Positions 39,507 to 48,966 of a DNA stretch of 64,000 nucleotides are shown here, one piece after another; position 1 is the stretch's first letter, and each line of letters begins with the position of its first letter. The notes under the pieces were generated by a model. That model searched no databases. It was not told the origin of the DNA and saw nothing but the letters and a program-made list of their open reading frames with translations. Where the stretch lies: positions 1 to 64,000 of the forward strand of contig JANQPP010000218.1 in assembly GCA_028289405.1 (NCBI GenBank). Direction: 5' to 3'. The position numbers were made by a program, and so were the translations under genes. Origin of the DNA: Pirellulales bacterium (lineage in GTDB: Bacteria; Planctomycetota; Planctomycetia; Pirellulales; JANQPP01).

Positions 39507-41612
39507 TTAACCTTCGCTGACGGGACCGGCTTGGGTTTGGCCCAGGCGCGGGAAGTGCTCGAATTGGCTGCGGCCTTCCTCGTCATCCCAGCGGAGATTC
39601 TTGCGAATGAACTTGGCTTCATCGCTGTCCGGCCAATGGGCCAGAATCTTCACCAGGTATTGCCGGGCCTTCACCGGGTCCACCAGATCGGGCGCGGCGA
39701 CGGCGAGCCCCCAGTCCCCGGCGTGGATGCCGGCCAGCATCCAGTTCGCGCGTAGCGCCGTGTGCAGCGGCGTTTCCGGGTCAATGCCGGCCAGTTCCTG
39801 GTAGGCGGCAATCGCGGCCGGATACTCATGGGAAATCAGCAGCGCGTAATCGGCTTCGATCTCCCGCCGCACATAGGCGAAGTCGTCCGATTGCGAACGG
39901 AAGGCGTATGCCTTGCGCAGCGCGCTTTCGAAATTGCCGTGGCTCTTTTCCGCCTCGGGCCCCTGCCCTTGCGTTTCCAACGCTTGAAATTGATTGTAGT
40001 AGGCGTTGGCCAGCAGCAATTGCGCCAGTGGGTTGGCCGGATCGTCCGCCACGGCCTGCTCCAGGGAAGTGGTCGCGGCGGCCAGCAGGTCGAGCCCTTC
40101 CCGCGCGGCCACCGGAAATTCGAGCGCCCGTTCCAGGTTTTCAAAACCGATCAGCAGTTCGGACCGGGCCTCGGGATTCGCGGCAATGGCGCTGACCAGC
40201 GCCGTTTGTGGCCGCGTTTTGCCCCGCAAACTGGCGAACGTGGCGGTGAGCCGGCGGTCCCGATTGGTGGAGACCGCTTTGTTGACGAGGTTCCGCATTA
40301 GCCGGCCGGTCATCAGGTTGATTTCCAATTCCTGTTCCCGACGCGAATCCTCGACCAGTAGCCGGCCATCGGTGCCCGAGTAGATCGCTGATTGCACCTG
40401 CACCGTCCCCTGCCGCCGGGCAATGGCGCCCCACACGATGTAATCCACGTCGAGCGCCTGGGCCAGCACTTGCAGCATTTCGGGGCCACGCACGCCGCGT
40501 GCCCGCAAGATCTCGTAGCGCCGCTCAATGGCCACAGGGCTTTTTAGTTCCGTGCCGGGGATTTGCCGCAGGCGGTGCCGCAGTTCCGTGGCGATTTGCA
40601 CCGCTTCCCGGGACGGATCAAAATCGAGTTCTTCCAATGGCATGTGTGGCAGCACCGCGATCCGCGCCGGGCCCGCTTGTCCTTCGATGTCGAGTGCCGG
40701 CGGCTTTTGCTGACGGGCTGCTTCCACGTCTTGCCGCGTGATGCCGCTGATTTGTTGGTACTCGGCGGGAGCCGGTTTGGCCGCCTCTTCCAGGGCTTGG
40801 CGGATATCGGGGAAGGAGAGATCGAGCATCAGTCCGCCCGTCTCCGTGGAAACCCGGCTCATGAATTCCTGCGCGTCGCGGAGCACTTGCTCATAAACGG
40901 CCTGGTCCTTGGGCCGCGTGGGACAGAGCACGCAATTGACGCGGATGTCCAGGCGATTAGCGGTGGCGATTAGTTGCTCCGTGGCGACACGGCGGCGGGC
41001 CTGGTTATCCGCCTCCTCAAACCGCTCCGCGAAAGGGGGCGCGTCACCAAACACGAGCAGCCAGCGGGTCGTGTCCGAGGCATCGCTCCAATTCAATTCG
41101 GTCAGGGCCTTATGAATCCCCAAATCGACGAGCTCGGGGAAATAGGGCGCGCCCGTCCCGGTTTGCAGTTCAACGAAGGCTTTTTCCAATAACGAGGTAT
41201 CCCGCGTGAAGCCGCCGCCAGCCACGCGCAGGGGAAGTTCGACTTCCTCTCCCGCGCCCACGTCACGATACACGACGAGTTGAAAGGAGACTTCGCTCCC
41301 TTTGTACCGCACGAGATCGGCGACCATCTGCGACAGTGAGCGGCGGATGCCGTCCAGTTCCGCCTCCATGCTTTCGGTGCCATCCACCACCAGGGCGACT
41401 TCCAGCTTGGGCCGGCTCTCCTCCAGCAGATCGAGAAAGCTCCGCTGCAGCAGGCCCATGGTTTTCACGTCGGGCGCCCGGCGGGGGCTGAACACGGAAA
41501 CGAGGGCCGCCTCCGTGGAAGCGGGCGCTGGATCTTGCGCCGCCGCGTGTTGCGCTCCCAGCCCCGCCGCGAGCAGGCTCGACCACACTCCAGCTTGGAG
41601 AATTCTTGACAT
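39507..41612 (-). CDS. Exported VWA-domain protein with FlgO/CsgG-like and TPR regions
   Basis: 701 residues. A signal peptide is followed by a von Willebrand A domain from about 70 to 270 with MIDAS motif DGTES (VALVVDGTESMEAEL). The central part (about 325-460) has the look of FlgO/TolB-like lipoprotein domains: RIAVLPHMPLEELDFD, YIVWGAIARRQGTVQVQSAI and GRLLVEDS. TPR-like helices follow to the C-terminus (LAQLLLANAYYNQF and others). VWA domains mediate metal-dependent protein interaction. It lies between kinase and caspase genes, pointing toward the kinase. The Shine-Dalgarno AGAGGT lies in a duplicated 17-base unit. Confidence 0.85.
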   Translation of the reverse strand: MSRILQAGVWSSLLAAGLGAQHAAAQDPAPASTEAALVSVFSPRRAPDVKTMGLLQRSFLDLLEESRPKLEVALVVDGTESMEAELDGIRRSLSQMVADLVRYKGSEVSFQLVVYRDVGAGEEVELPLRVAGGGFTRDTSLLEKAFVELQTGTGAPYFPELVDLGIHKALTELNWSDASDTTRWLLVFGDAPPFAERFEEADNQARRRVATEQLIATANRLDIRVNCVLCPTRPKDQAVYEQVLRDAQEFMSRVSTETGGLMLDLSFPDIRQALEEAAKPAPAEYQQISGITRQDVEAARQQKPPALDIEGQAGPARIAVLPHMPLEELDFDPSREAVQIATELRHRLRQIPGTELKSPVAIERRYEILRARGVRGPEMLQVLAQALDVDYIVWGAIARRQGTVQVQSAIYSGTDGRLLVEDSRREQELEINLMTGRLMRNLVNKAVSTNRDRRLTATFASLRGKTRPQTALVSAIAANPEARSELLIGFENLERALEFPVAAREGLDLLAAATTSLEQAVADDPANPLAQLLLANAYYNQFQALETQGQGPEAEKSHGNFESALRKAYAFRSQSDDFAYVRREIEADYALLISHEYPAAIAAYQELAGIDPETPLHTALRANWMLAGIHAGDWGLAVAAPDLVDPVKARQYLVKILAHWPDSDEAKFIRKNLRWDDEEGRSQFEHFPRLGQTQAGPVSEG

Positions 41613-41615
41613 CGC

Positions 41616-41648
41616 CAGTTACCTCTTTATGTCAGTTACCGCTTTATG
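41616..41648 (-). repeat. Tandem duplication around the ribosome site of the VWA gene
   Basis: CAGTTACCTCTTTATG (41616-41631) and CAGTTACCGCTTTATG (41633-41648) are direct repeats with a 17-base period, differing at one base. On the coding strand each contains a Shine-Dalgarno-like sequence (AGAGGT, GCGGT), the proximal one 8 bases from the ATG at 41612. Confidence 0.6.
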
Positions 41649-42025
41649 AATGTGCCCTGAGGATCGCTGTCGGTACGGGTCAGGCTGCACGCCGTCTTTT
41701 CTTGTTTTCGTGCAAACGGTCCGCGCGTTGCTTGATTTCTTGGACCGCTTATTTTGCCGGACTCCGCAACTTTTCCTCTCAACCTACGACAATGAACTTG
41801 GGCGGCGCGAGCCCTGTACTAACTGCGGCTCTGTACTAAGTTTTCAGGGGCTCCCGTCACCATCATCGAGAAATAGCCGGGCGTGGAGGAATTCCGCGTA
41901 GTGATTCACCGCCTCCGGCTACAATGAGCAAGCACACGAATTACACACATCACTTTAACGGGTGAGGGCCGCGAGGGCACAACTGCTTACCGCGTTTACG
42001 AAACTCACCAAGGTGAAAAAAGTTT
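41649..42025. other. Divergent spacer between the VWA and caspase genes
   Basis: 377 bases with no gene I can support. The promoters for both neighbours should be here, but no consensus pair stands out. Confidence 0.35.
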
Positions 42026-45000
42026 ATGTCGTCGCCGCGAGACCGCAAGTTGGCCGTCTTTCTGGTTTGGTTCACTCTCTGCGCCGCAAGGCATCTGCAG
42101 GGCGCGGAACTTCCCAGCGAGTCCACGTTGCCCGGTGTTCCCGAGATCACGCGGAACTTTCCGGCAGAATCGCTGTTGCCGGCCAGTTACGTCGCTTTGC
42201 AGGAGGAGATACCGCCGCCACCGCCGGAACTTCCCGACGAATCCTCACTACCGCGAACTCCTGAAACACCGCAAAGTGAGCCCCAGGATCGCGAGCAGGA
42301 CTCTTCCTCGACCGATTCGCCTGCCGAGAATTTTCCTCCACCGGCGGAACGTGAAGCGGAAGACGATTTGTTGCAACTGGGCCGCAGCCCCGATGCCCGG
42401 CCTTGGTTGCGGCTCAATTTGCGGGGGCACGTAGGACCGGTCCGCGCGCTCGTCTTCTCGCAAGATTCCCAACGGCTGTTCACCGCAGGAGAAGATAAGG
42501 CGGTCCTCGTGTGGTCCCGCGTTCCGGGGGCCAACGCTTCGGACGCTTGGAGCTTCGAACGGGCCTTCCGCTGGCAAATTCAACGCGGCCTACGGGGGAG
42601 GATTTACGCACTGGCCGTCAGCGGTGATTTACTGGCCGTCGCCGGACATGGCGCGATGGGGGGCAACGGTGAAATCGTGCTGATCAATCATCGCACGGGC
42701 AACCTGGTCAGCGCGCTCACCGAAGAGGAAACGGGACACCGGCAGGTGATCCTGTCGCTCGCCTTTTCCCCTGATCCCGCGCAGCCGGGACTCGTGTCGC
42801 AAGACCGGGATGGCCGCGTGCTCTGCTGGCGGCCCGATGCGGAGACGGGCGTTTGGCGGGGCCGGCAAATCGTGCCTCCGGACGCGGAGCGTTTCCCTAA
42901 CGATGTGGCCTTGCTGACTCGCTTTCGCGGCACGGCTCCCATCGCCATGCGGGGTGCCCGTCACGCGATCGTGCCGGTCTTCGTGGGGCGCGTGGGGAAC
43001 GTGCCGACCTGGCGTCTGTACGCGGTGGATGTCGAAACGGGCCGCTTGGAGGAACTGCCCGGAGGCCGTCAGGCCACGCACCAGGCCATGGTCTCGGCGC
43101 TGTCGATCACCGCGGATGGATCCCGACTGGCTTCCGCCGATTTCGCGGGCAACCTTTTTTGGTGGGATTTACAGCGTGCGTCCGTGAAGGTCGCCCCCGC
43201 CAACACGAACAACGGCCAGCCGTACGTCTCGTTGGCTTTCGATGGACTAGGAAACCGCTTGATCGCCGGAACGGGCCAAACGCCCAGTGAAGGCGCGGTG
43301 GCCGAGATTTGGGATACCTCGCAAATTGGCAGCCCGAGGAAGTTGGGGCGATCACTTTCGGCACCGTCGCATGTCTACGCCTGTGCGGCGAGCCCGGACG
43401 GTTCCGCGTTCGCGCATGCCCATGGACCGGATGTCGTCACGCGGTACGACACCAGCGGAGCGGGGCGTCGGTTGCGAGCACCCGTTTTGCGGCCTCGGCG
43501 AGTCGCTTTTGCCGCCGAACGCCCCTTCTACCGCGTGGCGTTTGGCGTCGAAGAAGGCGAGTTGTCTCATGCGTTCGATGCCGAAGCAGTCCAGTTGAGC
43601 CGCGAGGCTTCCCTGTCCGAAAAGGATTGGCTTCCCGCGTCTTGGCTGCGAAGCGGCTGGGAAATCCGTCCGGTGAAAACGCCGACGGTGACGACGTTCT
43701 GGCTATTCGAGGATGGACGCCAACGTGCCCGCATCCCGTTCGACCCGACGCGGCAAGGCAATCCCAGCAGCGAGTGCTGGATCTCCGACACCGAGGGCCG
43801 GCCCTTCGCCGTGGCGGTGGGCACCACGGGTGATGGAAATATCTACGTCTTGCGACTGGCCGCCGAGGGGGATGCGCCGGTGATCCGCGTGCTGCGGGGC
43901 CACACGGGCGAGGTCCTGTCTCTGGCCGTGTCGCGGGATTTGCGTTATCTGGTTTCCTCCTCGACCGATTCCACGCTCCGCTTTTGGGCGCTGCGTCACT
44001 TGGCCCAAGATGGCGAGCTAATCAACCGCTGGGGGGCCGACTTCGAAATCGTTGAGGAGGAACTGGTCGTGCGCTCGCCCCGCCCAGACGGTCCCTTGTA
44101 TTTTCGTGGCATGCGGGAAGGGGACGTGATCCAAAAACTCCGCTGGGCGACCGGTCTGATGGCCAATGGACGCGTCGGTTTTGAAGAGACCGAGGATCCG
44201 GAAGCAATGCTGCGGGCACTGCGTGAGCGGCCTTTCAGCGGCATGATCCTGTTCGAATACACTCGGGGCCGTGCTCCCGCTCGGCGATTCCAGATGTATC
44301 CGGCTTGGCAGCCACTGGCCTCGCTGGTGGTTTCGGAGGAACGGGAGTGGGCGTTTTGGACTCCCTCCGGCTATTACGATGCTTCCTTCGAAGGGCACAA
44401 ATTGTTCGGCTGGCAAGTGAACCGGGGCCTGGAACGGCTGCCCGACTTCTTCCTCGCGGCACAACTCCGCAACGCACTCGAACGGCCCGACGTCATGTCG
44501 CGGCTGCTCGACAGCGGCAGCGTGGATGGCGCGTTTCAAAGTGCGTTCTTGGAAGTCCCCCCCAATGCGTTACGGGCCGTGGAGGATGCCTATCATCTCA
44601 AGCCAGAGGTCGAGATTCTCCGGCCCCGGGCGGGCGAGTTGGTCGCCGGCTCAAGCACGGAGATCGAAGCCGCGATAACCGTCGGCAGTTTGCAGCAGCT
44701 CGCGCCTCCCAAGGCGTACGCCAACGGCGTGGTGGCCCTGGACCGGGCGCTCGTCCGCGTGGAACGCACGGAGGAGGGGCAGCGATATATTTACCGTTGG
44801 CGAGCCGCACTCCCCAGCGAGCAGCGGATCCGGCTGCAAGTCTTCGCCGCCACGGAGGACGAGATTGCCGATAGCGCCAGCGTGGAAATCCGGCGGGAAA
44901 GCTCGGCCCCACTACGCCGGCCAAAATTGTTCATCGCCACCGCCGGGGTGAATCAATACGTCGATGCGCAACTGCCGCGTTTGGACTTTCCCGTCTCCAA

Positions 45001-45697
45001 TGCGCGGACCATGGCGGAAACATTGCGAGATCGCGCCGCCCCGATTTACGACGGCCGCGCGGTTTCCCTGGTGAATGACCGTGTGACCCGGCCCGCCTGG
45101 TCGGCCACGCTGGTGCATTACGCGGAGCGACTCCGGGCCGAGGCGTCTCCCGATGATTTGCTGGTCGTCTTCTGGTCGGGGCACGGCGTCCGCGATCCGC
45201 AAACGGGTCAATACTACTATGTCACTTCGGGCACGCGGTACGCCGACCTGCGGGCACGCCGTTTTGGGGATTGCATGTCCCTCGAGGATCTCACGGCGCT
45301 AGCGGACGTCCCCTGCCGCAAGCTGGTCATCTTGGATACCTGCCATAGCGGCGCGATCCAACCCGATCAGCAGCGGGCAATGAAAGCCGCGCTGCGGGCA
45401 CTTCAAGATGATGTGATCTTCACGCTAACCGCCTCCGAAGGGGATCAAGAGGCGGTGGATGGCCGCTTCACCAAGCGGCTTCTCGCGGGGCTTTCTGGGC
45501 AGGCCGATAGTGCGAATGGAGACGGCGTGGTGGAGTGGCGAGAATTGGTGGAATACGTGCGCCGGACGGTGGCCGCCGATTCCGCCGCCGACGCTTACCA
45601 GCAATTCCCCACGGCAGGTCCACGGGAACTCTTGGATGTCGTGGAGATGCCGTTGACGGCGGGCGATCCGAAGCTCGCCGCGTTATGGCAACATTGA
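42026..45697 (+). CDS. Exported WD40-caspase (peptidase C14) protein
   Basis: 1223 residues. A signal peptide and a Pro/Glu/Ser-rich linker lead into two sets of WD40-like repeats (residues about 130-460 and 600-680; for example LRGHVGPVRALVFSQDSQRL and LRGHTGEVLSLAVSRDLRYL). A middle domain follows with a possible PDZ-like part around GDVIQKLRWATGL, then an Ig-like segment and a C-terminal caspase fold from about 960. The catalytic dyad is His1053 in SGHG and Cys1106 in DTCHSG. An EF-hand-like loop DSANGDGVVEW sits at about 1161. A putative orthocaspase, probably cleaving after Arg or Lys, with a propeller for protein recognition. Confidence 0.9.
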   Translation: MSSPRDRKLAVFLVWFTLCAARHLQGAELPSESTLPGVPEITRNFPAESLLPASYVALQEEIPPPPPELPDESSLPRTPETPQSEPQDREQDSSSTDSPAENFPPPAEREAEDDLLQLGRSPDARPWLRLNLRGHVGPVRALVFSQDSQRLFTAGEDKAVLVWSRVPGANASDAWSFERAFRWQIQRGLRGRIYALAVSGDLLAVAGHGAMGGNGEIVLINHRTGNLVSALTEEETGHRQVILSLAFSPDPAQPGLVSQDRDGRVLCWRPDAETGVWRGRQIVPPDAERFPNDVALLTRFRGTAPIAMRGARHAIVPVFVGRVGNVPTWRLYAVDVETGRLEELPGGRQATHQAMVSALSITADGSRLASADFAGNLFWWDLQRASVKVAPANTNNGQPYVSLAFDGLGNRLIAGTGQTPSEGAVAEIWDTSQIGSPRKLGRSLSAPSHVYACAASPDGSAFAHAHGPDVVTRYDTSGAGRRLRAPVLRPRRVAFAAERPFYRVAFGVEEGELSHAFDAEAVQLSREASLSEKDWLPASWLRSGWEIRPVKTPTVTTFWLFEDGRQRARIPFDPTRQGNPSSECWISDTEGRPFAVAVGTTGDGNIYVLRLAAEGDAPVIRVLRGHTGEVLSLAVSRDLRYLVSSSTDSTLRFWALRHLAQDGELINRWGADFEIVEEELVVRSPRPDGPLYFRGMREGDVIQKLRWATGLMANGRVGFEETEDPEAMLRALRERPFSGMILFEYTRGRAPARRFQMYPAWQPLASLVVSEEREWAFWTPSGYYDASFEGHKLFGWQVNRGLERLPDFFLAAQLRNALERPDVMSRLLDSGSVDGAFQSAFLEVPPNALRAVEDAYHLKPEVEILRPRAGELVAGSSTEIEAAITVGSLQQLAPPKAYANGVVALDRALVRVERTEEGQRYIYRWRAALPSEQRIRLQVFAATEDEIADSASVEIRRESSAPLRRPKLFIATAGVNQYVDAQLPRLDFPVSNARTMAETLRDRAAPIYDGRAVSLVNDRVTRPAWSATLVHYAERLRAEASPDDLLVVFWSGHGVRDPQTGQYYYVTSGTRYADLRARRFGDCMSLEDLTALADVPCRKLVILDTCHSGAIQPDQQRAMKAALRALQDDVIFTLTASEGDQEAVDGRFTKRLLAGLSGQADSANGDGVVEWRELVEYVRRTVAADSAADAYQQFPTAGPRELLDVVEMPLTAGDPKLAALWQH

Positions 45698-45721
45698 CCA
45701 TAGCGCGGCATATGGGATCCG

Positions 45722-47086
45722 TTAGAACCGGCGGACATACTGCAGGCCGAATTCGGCGTCGAACACGCGGTCACGGTCATCCTTCAAGGGGACCACGGTG
45801 GCCACTTTGAGGGAAGACAAGGAGCCGATTTCAAAGAACATGCCGGCGGTCAAGTTGAGCACATCGCGGCGCAGATCCTCGACGAAGATGCCCCGGCCCG
45901 CGAACGAACCAAGATCCAAGTCTTCCATGGTCGTCGTGTAGTGCAATTCGATCATGGGCGCCAAACCTGAGACATACCCCGTGCAGCGGTTGCGGAAGAG
46001 CCAGTAGCCGACCGAATAGTCTAAAAATAGCAGCGCTTGCGAATTCAACGTGGAGACTTCATTCAGGGTGGAAAACGAGCCGCCAAGCGACAAGATGGAA
46101 CCGGGGGGTACGATGACGTCGCTGCCACTGGCATCGAAATCAGCCTGTACCAGGAACTGGTGAAACAGGTTGCTCGTGGGGGCGTGATACATGCCAATGA
46201 ATGGCTGCAAATGCAGCGACTCGTTCTCGAAGATAATTTCGGTGATCGCCGGGCCGCCGTTGTTCCGCGTTGAATCGACCACGGCGGAATCATCGCCCGT
46301 GGGGAAGACAATGCCCAAGCCGCCCGCCAAGGCGAAGCACTGCCGTCTGATGAGCAGGGCTTTAATCGCCAGCGAGAGATTGCCGAATTCCGTGGCATCG
46401 GCATCAGCGGAGGCCGCGTCTTGCACCGCGTCGATCGTGCCGGCAAAAGGCACACGCAGCTCAGCGGACCACTGGCCGGAAAAGAAGGTCTTCTCCACGC
46501 CGAACGTGTAACGGTTCAGGTTTTCATCCCCGCCTTGGGTATTCACCAGCGCGTTATGAAAGTGGTTGTAATTGAAGAACACGCGGTCCACGGGGAAGGG
46601 ATTGTAGTTTTCCCCACGCTTCAAAATCCGGTCACCACCGGCGGGCGTCGCCGTCGCGCCGTTGAAGGCGGCGTAGTTGTAGCCCATTCCGAAGAAATCG
46701 CCAATCATCGACGGCACCGCACCGTAGCCAGCGGCGGGAGCACCAAAAGAAGAGGCCGCCAGGCTATCCACCGGCGCGACCGGCGCGGGGGCCAAGTCTG
46801 CATCCTCGGTCAGCATGCCCTCGCCGAATTCATCCCCCATGGCATCCGTGGGCGCGGCGGAGCTGTCCCAATCCCCGGTGCTTTGGGAGAATGCGCGGCA
46901 GCCAGGACAGCTCGGGCAGGGCTGATAACTACGATGATGTCGCGGGCCGCAGTTACGGCATTGCGCCGCGCAGGGCCGGGACTCCACCACGGCAATCCAG
47001 GCAAACGTGAGGGCGAAGAATACGCCCAATCTCGTGAAACTGAGAGAATGCAGTCTCGTGAATCCGAGAGAGTGATGCTGGCTCAT
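45722..47086 (-). CDS. Outer-membrane beta-barrel-like protein with Cys-rich N-terminus (paralogue B)
   Basis: 454 residues from the ATG at 47086. The signal peptide holds an internal repeat (HSLGFTRL, HSLSFTRL) encoded by an imperfect 20-base duplication near 47032-47072. After cleavage comes a Cys/His-rich stretch (AQCRNCGPRHHRSYQPCPSC). The segment ASSFGAPAAGYGAVPSMIGD matches paralogue A. Beta strands include DRVFFNYNHFHNAL and YTFGVEKTFFSGQWSAELRV, and the end is FDAEFGLQYVRRF, typical of barrel insertion signals. Convergent with the caspase gene, 24 bases apart. Function unknown. Confidence 0.82.
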   Translation of the reverse strand: MSQHHSLGFTRLHSLSFTRLGVFFALTFAWIAVVESRPCAAQCRNCGPRHHRSYQPCPSCPGCRAFSQSTGDWDSSAAPTDAMGDEFGEGMLTEDADLAPAPVAPVDSLAASSFGAPAAGYGAVPSMIGDFFGMGYNYAAFNGATATPAGGDRILKRGENYNPFPVDRVFFNYNHFHNALVNTQGGDENLNRYTFGVEKTFFSGQWSAELRVPFAGTIDAVQDAASADADATEFGNLSLAIKALLIRRQCFALAGGLGIVFPTGDDSAVVDSTRNNGGPAITEIIFENESLHLQPFIGMYHAPTSNLFHQFLVQADFDASGSDVIVPPGSILSLGGSFSTLNEVSTLNSQALLFLDYSVGYWLFRNRCTGYVSGLAPMIELHYTTTMEDLDLGSFAGRGIFVEDLRRDVLNLTAGMFFEIGSLSSLKVATVVPLKDDRDRVFDAEFGLQYVRRF

Positions 47087-47461
47087 GTCCGCCTTCCCGC
47101 CGAATGTGGGATTCACGCAAGCTGGCGGCTCGCGCTGAAATCCCCTGTCCGGACAAAAATACTTGGTGATTCGCTCCCACCGGCGCATCAAGCGGCGGTG
47201 GAAGCGGATCACGTGAGTGAGGTGAGGAGCCGCCGAGGAACGCCGCCCGAGGCTCGCTGTTTTTCCTTGGACGAATTTCGACCAGTGCTTTCCGCCAGAT
47301 GCAATGAATCACCCGTGGGGCTTACAGTTTGCCTAACGCGCACATTCCTGGGAGGCGATTTGTAAAAAAAGTGAAAGCTTTGGCGAAGGATGCGGCTCCA
47401 TTCGCCCTACCACGTGTGGAAAGAATCGCTTGCCTGCCGTTCATGGATGATTTGCGGGTTG
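47087..47461. other. Divergent spacer upstream of the HtrA-like gene
   Basis: About 375 bases. Apart from the -10 element at 47462 I see no gene or conserved element; an open frame continues from 46421 but is a shadow of the barrel gene. Confidence 0.35.
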
Positions 47462-47467
47462 TATAAT
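47462..47467 (+). promoter_or_regulatory. -10 element of the HtrA-like gene
   Basis: A perfect TATAAT lies 42 bases upstream of the ATG at 47510 with TG directly before it. No matching -35 is present at the right spacing, so an activator or an alternative sigma factor may be needed. Confidence 0.4.
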
Positions 47468-47509
47468 CTTCGCGGGCGAGGAAAACATGGCACGGAGCGA
47501 AATGAACCC

Positions 47510-48778
47510 ATGGCGGACCGGCGGCACGCATCCAGGGACACGGACCACAACCGGGCGATCACGCAAACCGTTGTCGCAGGAGACGCCGAGGCCAGCGACA
47601 GCGGAGTGGGCGGGCAGCGCTCGCGGAGCATGTCTCAGCCGTGGGTGTTTTCCGTGCTATTGTCGCTGCTGCTCGTGCTTCTGCTCGCGCTGTTCTGGCA
47701 AATGCTAAGCGGAGACCCCGCCCAACCGGCTCCCACCGACGACATGTCCTTGGCAGTGTCCCCGCCGCCGGTCATTCCTGACGGGCCAATCACTCCGGAC
47801 GGGACCGTGTTGGGCGAGCTTTCGCGGGCTTCGGAGCGGGTCGCGGCGGCGATTTCCCCCTCGGTAGTGAGGATTGAAGCGGAAGACGTCCGCCACGATT
47901 CCCAGGCGAATGACGAATTCTCGCAGCTCTTTGGCATCACGCCGCCGCTGGCGGAGGGGCAAGGCTCCGGGATGATCATCACCGAAGATGGCCACGTGTT
48001 GACCAACCATCATGTGATCCGTTCCGCTAAACGGGTCACCGTGATTACCGACCAGCAAGTACGGTACGCGGCGGAGGTCGTCGGCTCCGACGCCTTGACC
48101 GATTTGGCCCTGCTCAAAATACCCGCCGAGGACCTGCCGGCAATTTCCTGGGGGGATAGCGACGAACTGCGAATGGGTTCCTTTGTCTGGGCCGTGGGCA
48201 GCCCCTTCGGTTTGCAGGGGAGCGTCTCTTTCGGCATCGTCAGCGCGAAGCAGCGCGAGGGGCTGTCCCGCAGTATTTTTCAGGAGTTTTTGCAGACCGA
48301 TGCCGCCGTCAATCCCGGCAATAGCGGCGGACCGCTCGTCGATGCGGCGGGGCGGGTTATCGGTGTCAACACGGCCATCCTCGGTGACAGCTTTCAAGGC
48401 ATCAGTTTCGCCATTCCCAGCAATACGGCCAAGGAAATCATCGAGCGGCTGCGGGAAAAGGGGCGCGTCGCCCGCGGCTGGTTGGGGCTTTCGCTGAACG
48501 AAGTCACTCCCGAACGGGCGGCCCAAATCAACCTGCCCCGTTCCCAAGGAGTAATTGTCGAGTCCGTGGCGCTCGACGCGGGCACCCCATCACCGGCGGA
48601 GCAAGCGGGACTGCGTGCCGGGGATGTGCTGCTCACGTGGGAAGGACAGCCGATCGCGGATCCCATCCACTTCAGCCGCCTCGTGGCCAAATCTCCCATC
48701 GGCTCCGAAGCCCAGGTCACCATCTGGCGGGACGGTGAGGAGCGAAGCATCACCGTGGCCGTGGGGGAGCGTCCGTAG
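47510..48778 (+). CDS. HtrA/DegP-like serine protease, membrane-anchored, one PDZ domain
   Basis: 422 residues from the ATG at 47510. A short cytoplasmic part and one membrane helix (residues about 45-62) are followed by a trypsin-like domain with all three catalytic residues: His in LTNHHVI, Asp in LTDLALLKI, Ser in GNSGGPL. One PDZ domain follows (LGLSLNEVTPERAAQINL to the end). This is a periplasmic quality-control protease that may also be a regulated signalling protease, like DegS, which also has one TM and one PDZ. Its neighbour downstream is the YTV-like gene. Confidence 0.95.
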   Translation: MADRRHASRDTDHNRAITQTVVAGDAEASDSGVGGQRSRSMSQPWVFSVLLSLLLVLLLALFWQMLSGDPAQPAPTDDMSLAVSPPPVIPDGPITPDGTVLGELSRASERVAAAISPSVVRIEAEDVRHDSQANDEFSQLFGITPPLAEGQGSGMIITEDGHVLTNHHVIRSAKRVTVITDQQVRYAAEVVGSDALTDLALLKIPAEDLPAISWGDSDELRMGSFVWAVGSPFGLQGSVSFGIVSAKQREGLSRSIFQEFLQTDAAVNPGNSGGPLVDAAGRVIGVNTAILGDSFQGISFAIPSNTAKEIIERLREKGRVARGWLGLSLNEVTPERAAQINLPRSQGVIVESVALDAGTPSPAEQAGLRAGDVLLTWEGQPIADPIHFSRLVAKSPIGSEAQVTIWRDGEERSITVAVGERP

Positions 48779-48966
48779 CGACATGCCACCTGGCGGCATG
48801 ACCGTCACGGCGAAGCATCTTTCGTTAACCGGCATTGCTTCCCACATTCTCCGAATCGTCACTAGAACCAGAAACGCAAGGCGGGCGGTCCCGCGCTCCG
48901 ATGATGGTATGCAAGGCAAGTATCCACGGGCGTCGGCCCAAACTCGGCAGGATGGAGGATGGGAAT

